A stretch of DNA of 64,000 bases. It comes from Aureibacter tunicatorum (GTDB lineage: Bacteria > Bacteroidota > Bacteroidia > Cytophagales > Cyclobacteriaceae). Location: the NCBI RefSeq assembly GCF_036492635.1, contig NZ_AP025305.1, forward strand, positions 3,100,001-3,164,000. Direction: 5' to 3'. Below the pieces are notes generated by a model, which did no database searches, was not told the DNA's origin, and saw nothing but the letters and a program-made list of their open reading frames with translations. This document shows, piece by piece, positions 20,001 to 27,130 of the stretch. The position numbers and the translations under genes were made by a program. Each line of letters starts with the position of its first letter. Position 1 is the stretch's first letter.

Positions 20001-21782
20001 ACAAACAGTTATCACTGGATCGGTATCGTCAACTACCGTTTGATTGACTTGGCATGTTGTCGTATTGCCGCTTCCATCTGTTGCGGTCAAAGTTATTGTT
20101 GTTGTACCCAAACCTAAGGTAGAGCCGGCAGCTGGCGATTGCGTAATCGCTGGAGAAAGCGTACAATTATCTGTTGCCGTTATCTGGCCTGTCAAATCTG
20201 GACAAACCGCTTGACAATTTGAATTCGCTGATAAATTCGATGGTGTCGATGCACAAACAGTTATCACTGGATCGGTATCGTCAACTACCGTTTGATTGAC
20301 TTGGCATGTTGTCGTATTGCCGCTTCCATCTGTTGCGGTCAAAGTGATGGTCGTTGTACCCAAACCTAAGGTAGAGCCGGCAGCTGGCGATTGCGTAATC
20401 GTCGGAGAACCTGTACAATTATCTGTTGCCGTTACCTGACCTGTCAAATCTGGACAAACCGCTTGGCAATTTATATTTGCTGATAAATTCGCTGGAGTCG
20501 ATGCGCATACAGTTATCACAGGATCTGTATTGTCCACTACGGTTTGATTTACTTGGCAAGTAGCTGTATTACCGCTTGCATCTGTAGCGGTCAAGGTAAT
20601 TGTCGTTGTCCCCAAACCTAAAGTAGAGCCAGCTGCTGGCGATTGCGTAATTGTCGGAGAAGCAGTACAATTATCTGTTGCAGTTACCTGACCTGTCAAA
20701 TCAGGACAAATCGCTTGACAATTTATATTTGCTGATAAATTCGATGGCGTCGACGCGCAAACAGTAATCACTGGATCCGTATTGTCAGCAGTTACATTTA
20801 CTGTCACCTGTCCACAACTTCCCGCTGTCACACAACCTCCTTCACCTCTAATAAAATAAGTCGTTGTTGTAGTCGGCGATACATTAATAGTAGATGATGT
20901 AGTTGTGCCTATTTGGGTTCCTCCACAAGAACCAGTATATACATGCCAAGCAGTAGCGTCATTCAAACTTCCCGTAATTGTTAAAGTAACACTCGCTCCA
21001 GAGCAAACTGAAGAAGAAGAACTTGAAATCGTTGGCACAGCAGGGTCTGTGCAACTCCCAGAAACTGTAAAAGCTGTAGAAGATGCCCCATAAGGAGTTC
21101 CATTATCAAACTCCCATTTAGTATAATCCATTAAATTTGTCAATAAAGTCGCCTTATCTCCAGTGTGCAAAGAACCTCCTTTATATCTGGCATTATCCAC
21201 TTCGCTATTTAGACCATTTGGAAATAAACCAATAAAACCATTGCTCGCATTAGTCTTGCCAGTCGGTATCACTGAACCATTAGTTGAAGATGCCGCTGAA
21301 GTAAACCAAGCATTTCCTGATGAACCACTCACCCCATTATCCGCATGCAAACCTGCTATAACATTTGGTCCTGTTTGGAAAACAAATAAATTATCTCCAA
21401 ATGAACCAAGCATGTTTCCTAATGTTGGTGAGAAGCTTCCAACTGAACTCATTGTAAAAGGCGTTGCTCCACTTGTGGTGGTATAAGTCATTGTCCCACA
21501 AGTCACATGCACTTCTTCTCCCGCTGATATAGCTGAATTAACCACAAACTTAATCGTGGACTCATTGCTATAAAAGCCAGTTCCATTCCAACCCTCATCC
21601 GTAATAAAAAACTCAGTGGAGGCTGTTGCATCAACTAAAAAGACATATGAGAATGTTTCATCATCTGAGTTGTACCTGGTGAAAGCAATATCACCATCTG
21701 TAAAAGTAGTTTGTCCATTAGCGCTTTGATGAAACGTTATCAAAGCTCCAAAAACAAGCATTAATCGTAAGAAATTTTTCAT
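14085..21782 (-). CDS. Giant type IX-secreted HYR-repeat adhesin with gliding-type C-terminal domain
   Basis: A 2565-residue surface protein. The signal peptide is residues 1-23. A conserved N-terminal domain (about 25-245) begins FTDGDIAFTRYNSDDETFSY, and an Ig-like segment covers about 247-330. Residues 336-1763 are 17 tandem 84-residue HYR-type repeats, each with five Cys (CASTP, CQ, CPDLT, DNC, TCQVN). Then come about four divergent 80-residue repeats, one further HYR-like domain and two cadherin-like domains. The C terminus (about 2475-2565; IPNIFTPNNDGKNDSW and WDGTVRGKLAKDGTYYYEI) is the gliding-motility-associated type that directs T9SS export and cell-surface attachment. It is first in an operon with the PorP/SprF and OmpA genes. 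Adhesion or gliding is the likely role; the ligand is unknown. Confidence 0.93.
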   Translation of the reverse strand: MKNFLRLMLVFGALITFHQSANGQTTFTDGDIAFTRYNSDDETFSYVFLVDATASTEFFITDEGWNGTGFYSNESTIKFVVNSAISAGEEVHVTCGTMTYTTTSGATPFTMSSVGSFSPTLGNMLGSFGDNLFVFQTGPNVIAGLHADNGVSGSSGNAWFTSAASSTNGSVIPTGKTNASNGFIGLFPNGLNSEVDNARYKGGSLHTGDKATLLTNLMDYTKWEFDNGTPYGASSTAFTVSGSCTDPAVPTISSSSSSVCSGASVTLTITGSLNDATAWHVYTGSCGGTQIGTTTSSTINVSPTTTTTYFIRGEGGCVTAGSCGQVTVNVTADNTDPVITVCASTPSNLSANINCQAICPDLTGQVTATDNCTASPTITQSPAAGSTLGLGTTTITLTATDASGNTATCQVNQTVVDNTDPVITVCASTPANLSANINCQAVCPDLTGQVTATDNCTGSPTITQSPAAGSTLGLGTTTITLTATDGSGNTTTCQVNQTVVDDTDPVITVCASTPSNLSANSNCQAVCPDLTGQITATDNCTLSPAITQSPAAGSTLGLGTTTITLTATDGSGNTTTCQVNQTVVDDTDPVITVCASTPSNLSANSNCQAVCPDLTGQITATDNCTLSPAITQSPAAGSTLGLGTTTITLTATDGSGNTTTCQVNQTVVDDTDPVITVCASTPSNLSANGSCQAVCPDLTGQITATDNCTGSPTITQSPAAGSTLGLGTTTITLTATDGSGNTTTCQVNQTVVDDTDPVITVCASTPSNLSANSNCQAVCPDLTGSVTATDNCTGSPTITQSPAAGSTLGLGTTTITLTATDGSGNTTTCQVNQTVVDDTDPVITVCASTPSNLSANASCQAVCPDLTGSVTATDNCTGSPTITQSPAAGATLGLGTTTITLTATDGSGNTATCQVNQTVVDDTDPVITVCASTPANLSANSNCQAVCPDLTGSVTATDNCTGSPTITQSPAAGSTLGLGTTTITLTATDGSGNTATCQVNQTVVDDTDPVITVCASTPANLSANSNCQAVCPDLTGSVTATDNCTGSPTITQSPAAGSTLGLGTTTITLTATDGSGNTTTCQVNQTVVDDTDPVITVCASTPSNLSANSNCQAVCPDLTGQITATDNCTGSPTITQSPAAGSTLGLGTTTITLTATDGSGNTATCQVNQTVVDDTDPVITVCASTPSNLSANSNCQAVCPDLTGQVTATDNCTGSPTITQSPAAGSTLGLGTTTITLTATDGSGNTATCQVNQTVVDDTDPVITVCASTPSNLSANSNCQAVCPDLTGQVTATDNCTGSPTITQSPAAGSTLGLGTTTITLTATDGSGNTTTCQVNQTVVDDTDPVITVCASTPSNLSANSNCQAVCPDLTDQVTATDNCTGSPAITQSPAAGSTLGLGTTTITLTATDGSGNTTTCQVNQTVVDDTDPVITVCASTPSNLSANASCQAVCPDLTGSVTATDNCTGSPTITQSPAAGSTLGLGTTTITLTATDGSGNTATCQVNQTVVDDTDPVITVCASTPSNLSANSNCQAICPDLTGQVTATDNCTGSPTITQSPAAGSTLGLGTTTITLTATDGSGNTATCQVNQTVVDDTDPVITVCASTPSNLSANSNCQAVCPDLTGQVTATDNCTGSPTITQSPAAGSTLGLGTTTITLTATDGSGNTTTCQVNQTVVDATDPVITVCASTPSNLSANSNCQAVCPDLTGQVTATDNCTGSPTITQSPAAGSTLGLGTTTITLTATDGSGNTTTCQVNQTVVDDTDPVVITQDITAYLDINGNATISSLDINDGSTDNCMIQSFVLSDSIFSCADVGDNTITLNVIDASGNSNSETAIVSIVDDIQPNIVIEDQTVYLDQNGKAVLTAQDVDRGTSDACGIASISISQTIFNCDEVGSVSVVFEAEDVNGNTSTQSFNVQVVDQIKPFVRTMDIEVGLDENGMVSITADQVNDRSSDNCEVSSISVSPNSFTCDDLGDNEVVLTVTDNHGNIQTGTAKVKVEDTSAPVLKLKPLTLALDENGQATIVVSDLDDGTTDNCGSFSLSIDRNTFSCEDLGDVILTVTATDLSGNQSSEQITIVIEDEISPEITCSGNIETLISPYDETVSVLVPQPSYTDNCANGLTLVNNFNQTSDASGLYPLGLTTIVWTVSDSQGNSASCSMQVQVNEMQLPPVVDPIDELVVNEEEELLYQVKAMDPNRNPLDYSLSEGAIALGLSISQAGLLSWTPSEENGPNEYSFEVYVADRVNPELITSTALNIKVEEVNEVHRIQQVEHKVVKEGELVKFRLLVDDDDIPAQDFTFRVDSRFNGFGVKVDENSGEIEWIPGEDYGGKIHEIVFVVEDDKGVEVRSAVTIEVIEVDDPLIVDTDEDLVQNVDVGDGVPSLEISVIDPEGKPVSPQVITIETSPKGVVSESNFNIEDLGDGNFRVDLVTIDQEFVGSVEVKIIVDDGIERDPPQGDQSQNTYELVFEFVFEPRALPLDIPNIFTPNNDGKNDSWNIVNLSLYDSNVVRVFDQFGNLVFERENYSRDNEWDGTVRGKLAKDGTYYYEITVENKASYKGPLMIVK
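16494..20777 (-). repeat. 17 tandem 252-bp repeats inside the adhesin gene
   Basis: 4284 bp that divide exactly into 17 units of 252 bp (84 codons), each beginning at the Asp codon of DPVITVCASTP. Units differ by a small set of recurrent amino-acid swaps (SNSN/SNAS/SNIN, GQV/GQI/GSV, TTCQ/ATCQ) and by blocks of silent changes that appear in several non-adjacent copies. This mosaic pattern suggests gene conversion or unequal crossing-over. There is no length drift between units. Confidence 0.95.
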
Positions 21783-21902
21783 ATCTATTAGTGAAGAATT
21801 ATTAAACTATAATAACATGCAGCATTATTTCGCAACGCATCCTTCCTCCTTCACTAAATATTCACCCAAAGCGAAATCACTGATCATATACACTTTCAAT
21901 GG

Positions 21903-21928
21903 AGTCAGTTAAGACTATTTAACTGACT
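21903..21928. other. Inverted repeat between the adhesin and collar operons
   Basis: Perfect 10-bp arms AGTCAGTTAA and TTAACTGACT with a 6-nt loop lie 118 bp past the stop of the oxygenase gene and 121 bp before the adhesin start. No T-run follows on the minus strand. It may be a factor-dependent or weak terminator for the upstream operon, or a leader structure for the adhesin gene. Confidence 0.4.
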
Positions 21929-22045
21929 AGGAAATATTCCAATTTTGATTCCTACTGAAGGTTTCAAAACATATTTCCCTTATGAGCGATTTTCTTTAGT
22001 ATTTTTTACCCATAGCTTCGATATTTTAATTTGAAAAATCACAAT

Positions 22046-22666
22046 TTATCTTATCTCCTGCTTAACCATGCTTTGCTCTATGGCAGCTCTTATCCAATCA
22101 TTAGGTTGCATGTCTATTGTTAAATTAATCCTCTCTTTACTCCCTGAGTTGACAACTTTATGAGGATCTGTTAGTCTTAAATACCAACATTCGCCTGCTT
22201 CCATAAGAACCTCTTGGCTATTCAGATAAAATTTGACATCGCTTTGAACTGTAATCGGCACAGTCAACCTTATCACAGATTCTTTCACTTCCAACCCTAA
22301 AGTAGGGTCAACATGTTCCTCAACAGTGCAATTTGGAGCTAATCTCAGCAATCTGACCAAAGTCACTTTCGTATGCTCAGCAAAAAAGTCAACTACCTCT
22401 TTTAAATAAGGCGAAGTTTCCAAATCTTCCGTATTCATCCAATCTGTCCATGAACCGTCTGCATAATTATCAGATGGAGGAGGAAAAGGCAATGAATTGT
22501 CCACAACATGTGCAGGCGCTCTTAATGGCAACACATTGTAATACGTAAAATCCTTTGTAGCCAAGCTATCAACTTCCTCCATCATCCTTCTATAATCAAA
22601 TGTGAAAGGCAATCTTATACGGTCATCAAAAACTATTTCTTCGGTTTCCATTCTAAAAAAATTCAT
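22046..22666 (-). CDS. Aspartyl/asparaginyl beta-hydroxylase-like 2-oxoglutarate oxygenase
   Basis: A 206-residue protein (a second Met at codon 6 is an alternative start). The double-stranded beta-helix core carries the expected ligands: His118 and Asp120 in EEHVDP, His169 in TDPHKVV, and Arg179 in SKERINL for 2-oxoglutarate. This matches the Asp/Asn/Arg hydroxylase-type family; substrates in this family include protein side chains and free or carrier-bound amino acids. No signal peptide is present. It is the last gene of a six-gene operon with a methyltransferase, a formyltransferase, a binding protein and two collar proteins; its substrate is unknown. Confidence 0.8.
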   Translation of the reverse strand: MNFFRMETEEIVFDDRIRLPFTFDYRRMMEEVDSLATKDFTYYNVLPLRAPAHVVDNSLPFPPPSDNYADGSWTDWMNTEDLETSPYLKEVVDFFAEHTKVTLVRLLRLAPNCTVEEHVDPTLGLEVKESVIRLTVPITVQSDVKFYLNSQEVLMEAGECWYLRLTDPHKVVNSGSKERINLTIDMQPNDWIRAAIEQSMVKQEIR

Positions 22667-22734
22667 AAAAAATAACCAATCTATTAAAGACTAAATTGTT
22701 TCGATCAATTTTCAAGCCAATTCTTACATTGAAC

Positions 22735-23784
22735 TTAAGCGTATTCTTCAACCAAATCTTGGTTAAACTTTACCCTCAATTTTGAAAAAGGCGACAAGTG
22801 GAAAGAGAGCTGACATTCATCAAATGATTCTAATTCTCTCATATCTTCGATACACACCGGCATCGTTATATCGCATTGATTAGACTCGATAACAACATCG
22901 TCGCAAACTTTAATCTTTGTAAAAACTTCCAAAAAAGGATACTCCTCAAAGTCTTCACGTCTAATAATAAATTCTGACGCTGGGAAATCAACTTTTTCCG
23001 GATTTTCTTTCCATTGTTCAGAAACTGCTTTTATCGCAAATTTATCGAAATGAAAAACGGATGAAACAGATTTAGTATAAGGTTTTCCGCCTCTACCAAT
23101 CATATTTCCATGTTCAAACCTATCGGCGTTCATCAAACCCGCACTCAAATGAATGTCTTCAGGTATCATAATCACATCTTCTTTCAATTGGGAAAGCAGA
23201 TTAATGCAGATTGGTGCCTGAAATTCTCTCAGCAGAGCAGGCTGCATTGTTTCACATAACAACACATCGATTTTGTCAGGATTAGGCACCACATGTTTAG
23301 TCGCATCGCACTCCTCTATCGACAAAACAAATTCTTCCAAGTTCGTTATTCTCAAAAAATCCCTTAACTGAGAACAACTTAACGGGTTAATCTCCAAGCA
23401 TCTTATTTTTAAATCAGAGGGAGAAAACTTGCTCATTAGCGGCAAAACCAGAGCTGCGAATGGGCCTGTTCCCGCATACATCAACTCCACATTTCCTTGC
23501 TTTTTCAATAAATCATTGACCACTTTATATGTTCCTTTCACAAACATTTTGGTCCTAATAATATCATCTATGCATTGAATCGCCCAATGAGGGCCTATCG
23601 CATTTCCGTACTTAGTATGTATGCAATCTTTATTCGAACTTTTAGTAATATCATATTCTGAACACTCAATCAGCAACTGTTTATAATCACTACACGCCTT
23701 AGCAAGCTCTTCCATATCAAGCTTATCCTTCAAAAATATATCGGTCAAAAGCTCTAAGCGAGAGAAAAAATCATTTCGATCCAT
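22735..23784 (-). CDS. PRMT-like class I SAM-dependent methyltransferase
   Basis: A 349-residue protein. A helical N-terminal region (1-95) precedes a Rossmann core with the AdoMet motif ELMYAGTGPFAA (about 100-111), an acidic strand-2 residue in CLEINPLS (Glu131), and DVLLCETMQPALLREF (about 173-188). The last occupies the place of the double-Glu loop in protein arginine methyltransferases. A beta-rich C-terminal half (about 200-349) also resembles the PRMT barrel. I infer a PRMT-like fold; whether it methylates protein or a small molecule is unknown. It is cotranscribed between the formyltransferase (28 bp upstream) and the oxygenase (68 bp downstream). Confidence 0.6.
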   Translation of the reverse strand: MDRNDFFSRLELLTDIFLKDKLDMEELAKACSDYKQLLIECSEYDITKSSNKDCIHTKYGNAIGPHWAIQCIDDIIRTKMFVKGTYKVVNDLLKKQGNVELMYAGTGPFAALVLPLMSKFSPSDLKIRCLEINPLSCSQLRDFLRITNLEEFVLSIEECDATKHVVPNPDKIDVLLCETMQPALLREFQAPICINLLSQLKEDVIMIPEDIHLSAGLMNADRFEHGNMIGRGGKPYTKSVSSVFHFDKFAIKAVSEQWKENPEKVDFPASEFIIRREDFEEYPFLEVFTKIKVCDDVVIESNQCDITMPVCIEDMRELESFDECQLSFHLSPFSKLRVKFNQDLVEEYA

Positions 23785-23812
23785 GTATCACCTATTTATA
23801 TTTTCTAAAAAA

Positions 23813-24760
23813 TCATATTAATTCTTCTTCAAAGCTTTCCACTGGAATAGAAGTAAATCTCTCTTGAGCTTGAATGCCCAAGGCCGCGAATTTCAAGCCA
23901 CTAAATACTCCTTCAGGCATTTGAATTACATTAATGCGCAGAATTTTCTTATCCTTGCATACCACAAATACCCCCATCTGAGGATCAGCTCTTACAATTG
24001 AACCTGCATCCATAAAAATCAATTCATTATTGTCGATCGGACTCACTTCGATGATTCGAACTTTTACCCCTCTGAACATTGTTGCCGCCCCATTATATTT
24101 CGGGTTGGCGGCATTGATCAAACTTTCAATTTGATCTGCTGTTTGACTTTCCCATTGAATGCAAAGATCCTCTTCAGTAGGTCTCGGTAATTGAGCGACA
24201 GGAACAGATTCAGTGTTTTCATAATGATCCTTCTTGATCGTCTCAATGACTTGGTTGATTAAGTTTGAGCTAAACATACTAAGACGACTTCCAAGCAATC
24301 CGTATGTCTCACCCGGTATGATTTGTAATTCCTGAGAATATACGACCTCGCCGCTATCAAAATATTGATTCATTCTATGCACAACTATATGCACTTTGCT
24401 CTCTCCATTTTTGAGAACCCAAAATAGTGGATCTGGTCCTGCATATTTTGGCAAATCGCCAAAATGCATATTATAAATTCCTTCTGAAAAACTTTCAAAA
24501 ACCTGTTTATCAATTTTATATGGAAAACAAAAAACCAAAGCCAATGACGCATTCTTCCCATTGATCCAAGGTGTTAATTCATTCTCTTGATCCTTATTCT
24601 CAAGCTCAAACCATTGGACTTCCAATATTTCCAAATAATTGCAAAGAGCACTATTATCAACTCCTGAAGGCAACACAACACCTCCCAAAACACCTTCCTT
24701 ATGAAGTTTCTCCACGACAGGCATTCCCCATATTCCGTTTGTAAATAGAATAATTTTCAT
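23813..24760 (-). CDS. Formyltransferase-family protein (Fmt/ArnA/PurN fold)
   Basis: A 315-residue protein with an N-terminal formyltransferase domain. The catalytic triad looks intact: Asn97 and His99 in IYNMHFGDLPKYAG and Asp135 in QYFDSGEV. The C-terminal region (about 205-300) resembles the Fmt C-terminal barrel (NGAATMFRGVKVRIIE). The length fits methionyl-tRNA formyltransferase, but divergence in the core and the operon setting argue against the housekeeping enzyme. It probably uses 10-formyltetrahydrofolate to formylate an amino group of an unknown substrate. It lies 13 bp downstream of the binding-protein gene. Confidence 0.75.
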   Translation of the reverse strand: MKIILFTNGIWGMPVVEKLHKEGVLGGVVLPSGVDNSALCNYLEILEVQWFELENKDQENELTPWINGKNASLALVFCFPYKIDKQVFESFSEGIYNMHFGDLPKYAGPDPLFWVLKNGESKVHIVVHRMNQYFDSGEVVYSQELQIIPGETYGLLGSRLSMFSSNLINQVIETIKKDHYENTESVPVAQLPRPTEEDLCIQWESQTADQIESLINAANPKYNGAATMFRGVKVRIIEVSPIDNNELIFMDAGSIVRADPQMGVFVVCKDKKILRINVIQMPEGVFSGLKFAALGIQAQERFTSIPVESFEEELI

Positions 24761-24773
24761 AATCTTAAAAAAT

Positions 24774-25919
24774 TTAATAGCACATATAAGGGTTAATAAA
24801 TGATGAATTCATCTCGAATAAAGGAGCAATACTTTCCTCATTCTTAAGATCTTTTATATCGAATTCATCTATAATTCTATAATTATTCTTGTAATTAGAA
24901 CCTGAAAAAAGGCAAACCTTTCTTTCCAACTGATGCGAATCAGGGTTCATTGATATTGTTTCAAAATCCGTATCTTCTTGATACGCCTCCCAAGTTTCAA
25001 CTATCACTTCAAAAGTGTCAAGCTTACTCTCCAGCTTCTCAAAAGCCTTTGATAGAAACTTCCCTTGTTCAAAACCAAGATAATGGAATAAGTCAAGCTC
25101 AGTGCCCGGAAAATACTCTTGCACTCCAGTCTTCAAACTTCTAAAAGATTCATTTTCATGCCTCCAATTCGGAAATGCCCATAGTTTTCTTTTCCTATCA
25201 TTCCCTTTGCAGAATGGCGAACATATTATGTCTGAAAATGAGCTGTTGTAAGTTTCTAAAAAGTTGCTCAGCATATTAGGATGCATCAAACATACAGCTA
25301 CAGCATCTTTTTTTTCAATTCCTTCCAAATCCAACTCATCTTTCAGCTCTTCCACATTATTAGAATGAAGGGTAACATGTTTCTGTATAAAACCCTTGGA
25401 TGCTTCCAAGCCATAATTAAACGCTCTCAAAGGATCATAACCGCTATCAAAAAAGCTGCTTAAAGAATATATGCTCTTTTCCCTGTACTGCTCGCCGACA
25501 TGCTTCCCTAGATAATAATATGATTGCCAGTAATGCAAGCCATGAAAAAATAAGTGATCATAAACTTGATCTTCAGAAATAGCGGATTCTCCTAAATTGC
25601 ATATAAGGATAGGAGTTTTCGTACCCTTTCCCAAATCTCCCAACATCATACCAGCCTGAGAGGATAAAAACCCAACAACACAAGTCAAACCACCTTCAAT
25701 CATCAGTTCCTGCCAAGCCTTTTGAACACCTAGCAAAGATCCTCCCCCCACTTGTTTAATCTTCAGTTCTACCTCTTTTCCTTTAAAGGCACTTTTATGC
25801 AAAGTAAAATATAATTGAAGTCCTCTCACATAGTGGAGAGGAGCTTCTGGGTATGCGTGTGATTGTGGAATTAAAACTCCAACTTTTAATTTATCTTGTC
25901 TAGATGGTTTAGATAACAT
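24774..25919 (-). CDS. Periplasmic-binding-protein-like (type I) protein lacking a signal peptide
   Basis: A 381-residue protein. KVGVLIPQSHAYPEAPLHYVRGLQLYF near residue 12 and the following VVGFLSSQAGMML region resemble the amino-acid/amide-binding Peripla_BP fold. The N terminus is MLSKPSRQDK with no hydrophobic segment, so the protein should stay in the cytosol, and no ABC permease or ATPase gene is nearby. It could be a cytosolic ligand sensor or scaffold, like AmiC, rather than a transporter component. It starts 7 bp after the collar gene and is clearly in the same operon. Confidence 0.6.
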   Translation of the reverse strand: MLSKPSRQDKLKVGVLIPQSHAYPEAPLHYVRGLQLYFTLHKSAFKGKEVELKIKQVGGGSLLGVQKAWQELMIEGGLTCVVGFLSSQAGMMLGDLGKGTKTPILICNLGESAISEDQVYDHLFFHGLHYWQSYYYLGKHVGEQYREKSIYSLSSFFDSGYDPLRAFNYGLEASKGFIQKHVTLHSNNVEELKDELDLEGIEKKDAVAVCLMHPNMLSNFLETYNSSFSDIICSPFCKGNDRKRKLWAFPNWRHENESFRSLKTGVQEYFPGTELDLFHYLGFEQGKFLSKAFEKLESKLDTFEVIVETWEAYQEDTDFETISMNPDSHQLERKVCLFSGSNYKNNYRIIDEFDIKDLKNEESIAPLFEMNSSFINPYMCY

Positions 25920-25926
25920 GTATTCT

Positions 25927-26508
25927 TTAACTTCTAGATGGAAAAACTCCTTGTAAACAAATAATATAATTCACCACAAGATATGGTTGCATATTATTAT
26001 GATACTGAGAACCTCCTGTATTATAAACTGTAACATTACCAGTTACAGTTACAGGAGAAGGTCCCATAGTAGTAGTTGGAGTATCATTTGAATATATTTG
26101 ATTCGTTCCGGCTATATTAGCTGCTGCCAGATAATGATTAGTTGGGTCTTCCTGATTTGCTGAATCAGCAACTGCAGAAATATTCGTGACACCTGCTGTT
26201 TGTGTAAATTGTGCGATATGAGTGTGCTGTGGCATCTGATTTTGCGTCAGAGTTACTGTTTCTGTTCCGCTACGCGAGCCTAACTTGCGTGTACTTAACC
26301 CTGGACCAGTACCTGCACTTAAAGGAGCTCTTCCTCTCAAATCTGGCAATCCAAAAGATGTTCGACCATCCCCTCCGTAAGTCGTTCCTAATATTGAAAA
26401 CAATGCTTGATTCGAGCTTATTGCTAATAATTGTCCCTGACAAAATGCCCAAGCTCTTGGCGCAAAATTCCCGCCAAACATTCTAATTTCGCCTATTACT
26501 CCTTCCAT
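25927..26508 (-). CDS. Phage tail collar-domain protein (MdpB-like), copy 1
   Basis: A 193-residue protein. The N-terminal tail-collar signature covers residues about 5-60: GEIRMFGGNFAPRAWAFCQG, LFSILGTTYGGDGRTSFGLPDLRGR. A Gly/Thr-rich beta segment follows, and the C terminus YIICLQGVFPSRS is typical of the microcystin-dependent protein (MdpB) family. There is no signal peptide. In phages the collar domain forms part of tail fibres; free-standing bacterial homologues have no settled function. No other phage genes are present. The protein is about three-quarters identical to its neighbour encoded at 26549-27130. Confidence 0.85.
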   Translation of the reverse strand: MEGVIGEIRMFGGNFAPRAWAFCQGQLLAISSNQALFSILGTTYGGDGRTSFGLPDLRGRAPLSAGTGPGLSTRKLGSRSGTETVTLTQNQMPQHTHIAQFTQTAGVTNISAVADSANQEDPTNHYLAAANIAGTNQIYSNDTPTTTMGPSPVTVTGNVTVYNTGGSQYHNNMQPYLVVNYIICLQGVFPSRS

Positions 26509-26548
26509 AATATTTATCTTTAAAGGTTTTCTTAAAAAATTGACTTAT

Positions 26549-27130
26549 TTAACTTCTAGATGGAAATACTCCTTGCAAGCATATAATATAGTGCACCACT
26601 AAATAAGGCTGCATATTATTATGGTCTTGAGATGCGCCTGTAAGACCAACAGCTACAGTCCCAGTAACAGTCACAGGAGAAGAAGCCAATTGAGAATCAG
26701 GTGTTTTATCAGAATAAATCTGATTCGTCCCTGCTATATTGGCCGCAGCTAAATAATTATTCGTAGGGTCTTCCTGATTAGCAGAGTCAGCTACAGCATT
26801 AATATGTGTCACTCCTGCAGTTTGCGTAAATTGTGCCGAGTGATTATGAGATGGGATTTGCAACTGACTTAATACAACTGTCTCAGTACCACTACGAGCA
26901 CCAAGTTTATGTGTACTCAAGCCAGGGCCTGTTCCTGAACTTATAGCAGCCCTGCCTCTTAAATCAGGCAAAGCAAACGTAGTTCGTCCATCGCCTCCAT
27001 ATGTCGTTCCTAAAATTGAAAACAGAGCCGTATTTTGAGCAATCGACAATAATTGTCCATTACATAAAGCCCATGCTCTAGGCGCGAAATTGCCGCCAAA
27101 TAGACGGATTTCTCCAATTGTTCCTTCCAT
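26549..27130 (-). CDS. Phage tail collar-domain protein (MdpB-like), copy 2
   Basis: A 193-residue paralogue of the protein encoded at 25927-26508, with the same length and ends (MEGTIGEIRLFGGNFAPRAW ... YIICLQGVFPSRS). The middle (TQTAGVT, ADSANQEDPTN, YLAAANIAGTNQIYS) is almost unchanged, while residues about 85-100 and 145-170 vary, which could be a ligand-facing zone. It is the first gene of the six-gene operon; the promoter should lie in the 428-bp AT-rich gap upstream. Confidence 0.85.
   Translation of the reverse strand: MEGTIGEIRLFGGNFAPRAWALCNGQLLSIAQNTALFSILGTTYGGDGRTTFALPDLRGRAAISSGTGPGLSTHKLGARSGTETVVLSQLQIPSHNHSAQFTQTAGVTHINAVADSANQEDPTNNYLAAANIAGTNQIYSDKTPDSQLASSPVTVTGTVAVGLTGASQDHNNMQPYLVVHYIICLQGVFPSRS

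Noticed and set aside
16494-20777. Regularly spaced repeats that could suggest a CRISPR-like array
   Set aside because: Units are contiguous coding repeats of 252 bp in one open frame with conserved protein motifs, without spacers.
25927-27130. Prophage or phage tail-like particle remnant
   Set aside because: Only collar-domain proteins are present; no tube, sheath, baseplate, terminase, integrase or lysis genes lie nearby, and the other operon genes are enzymes.
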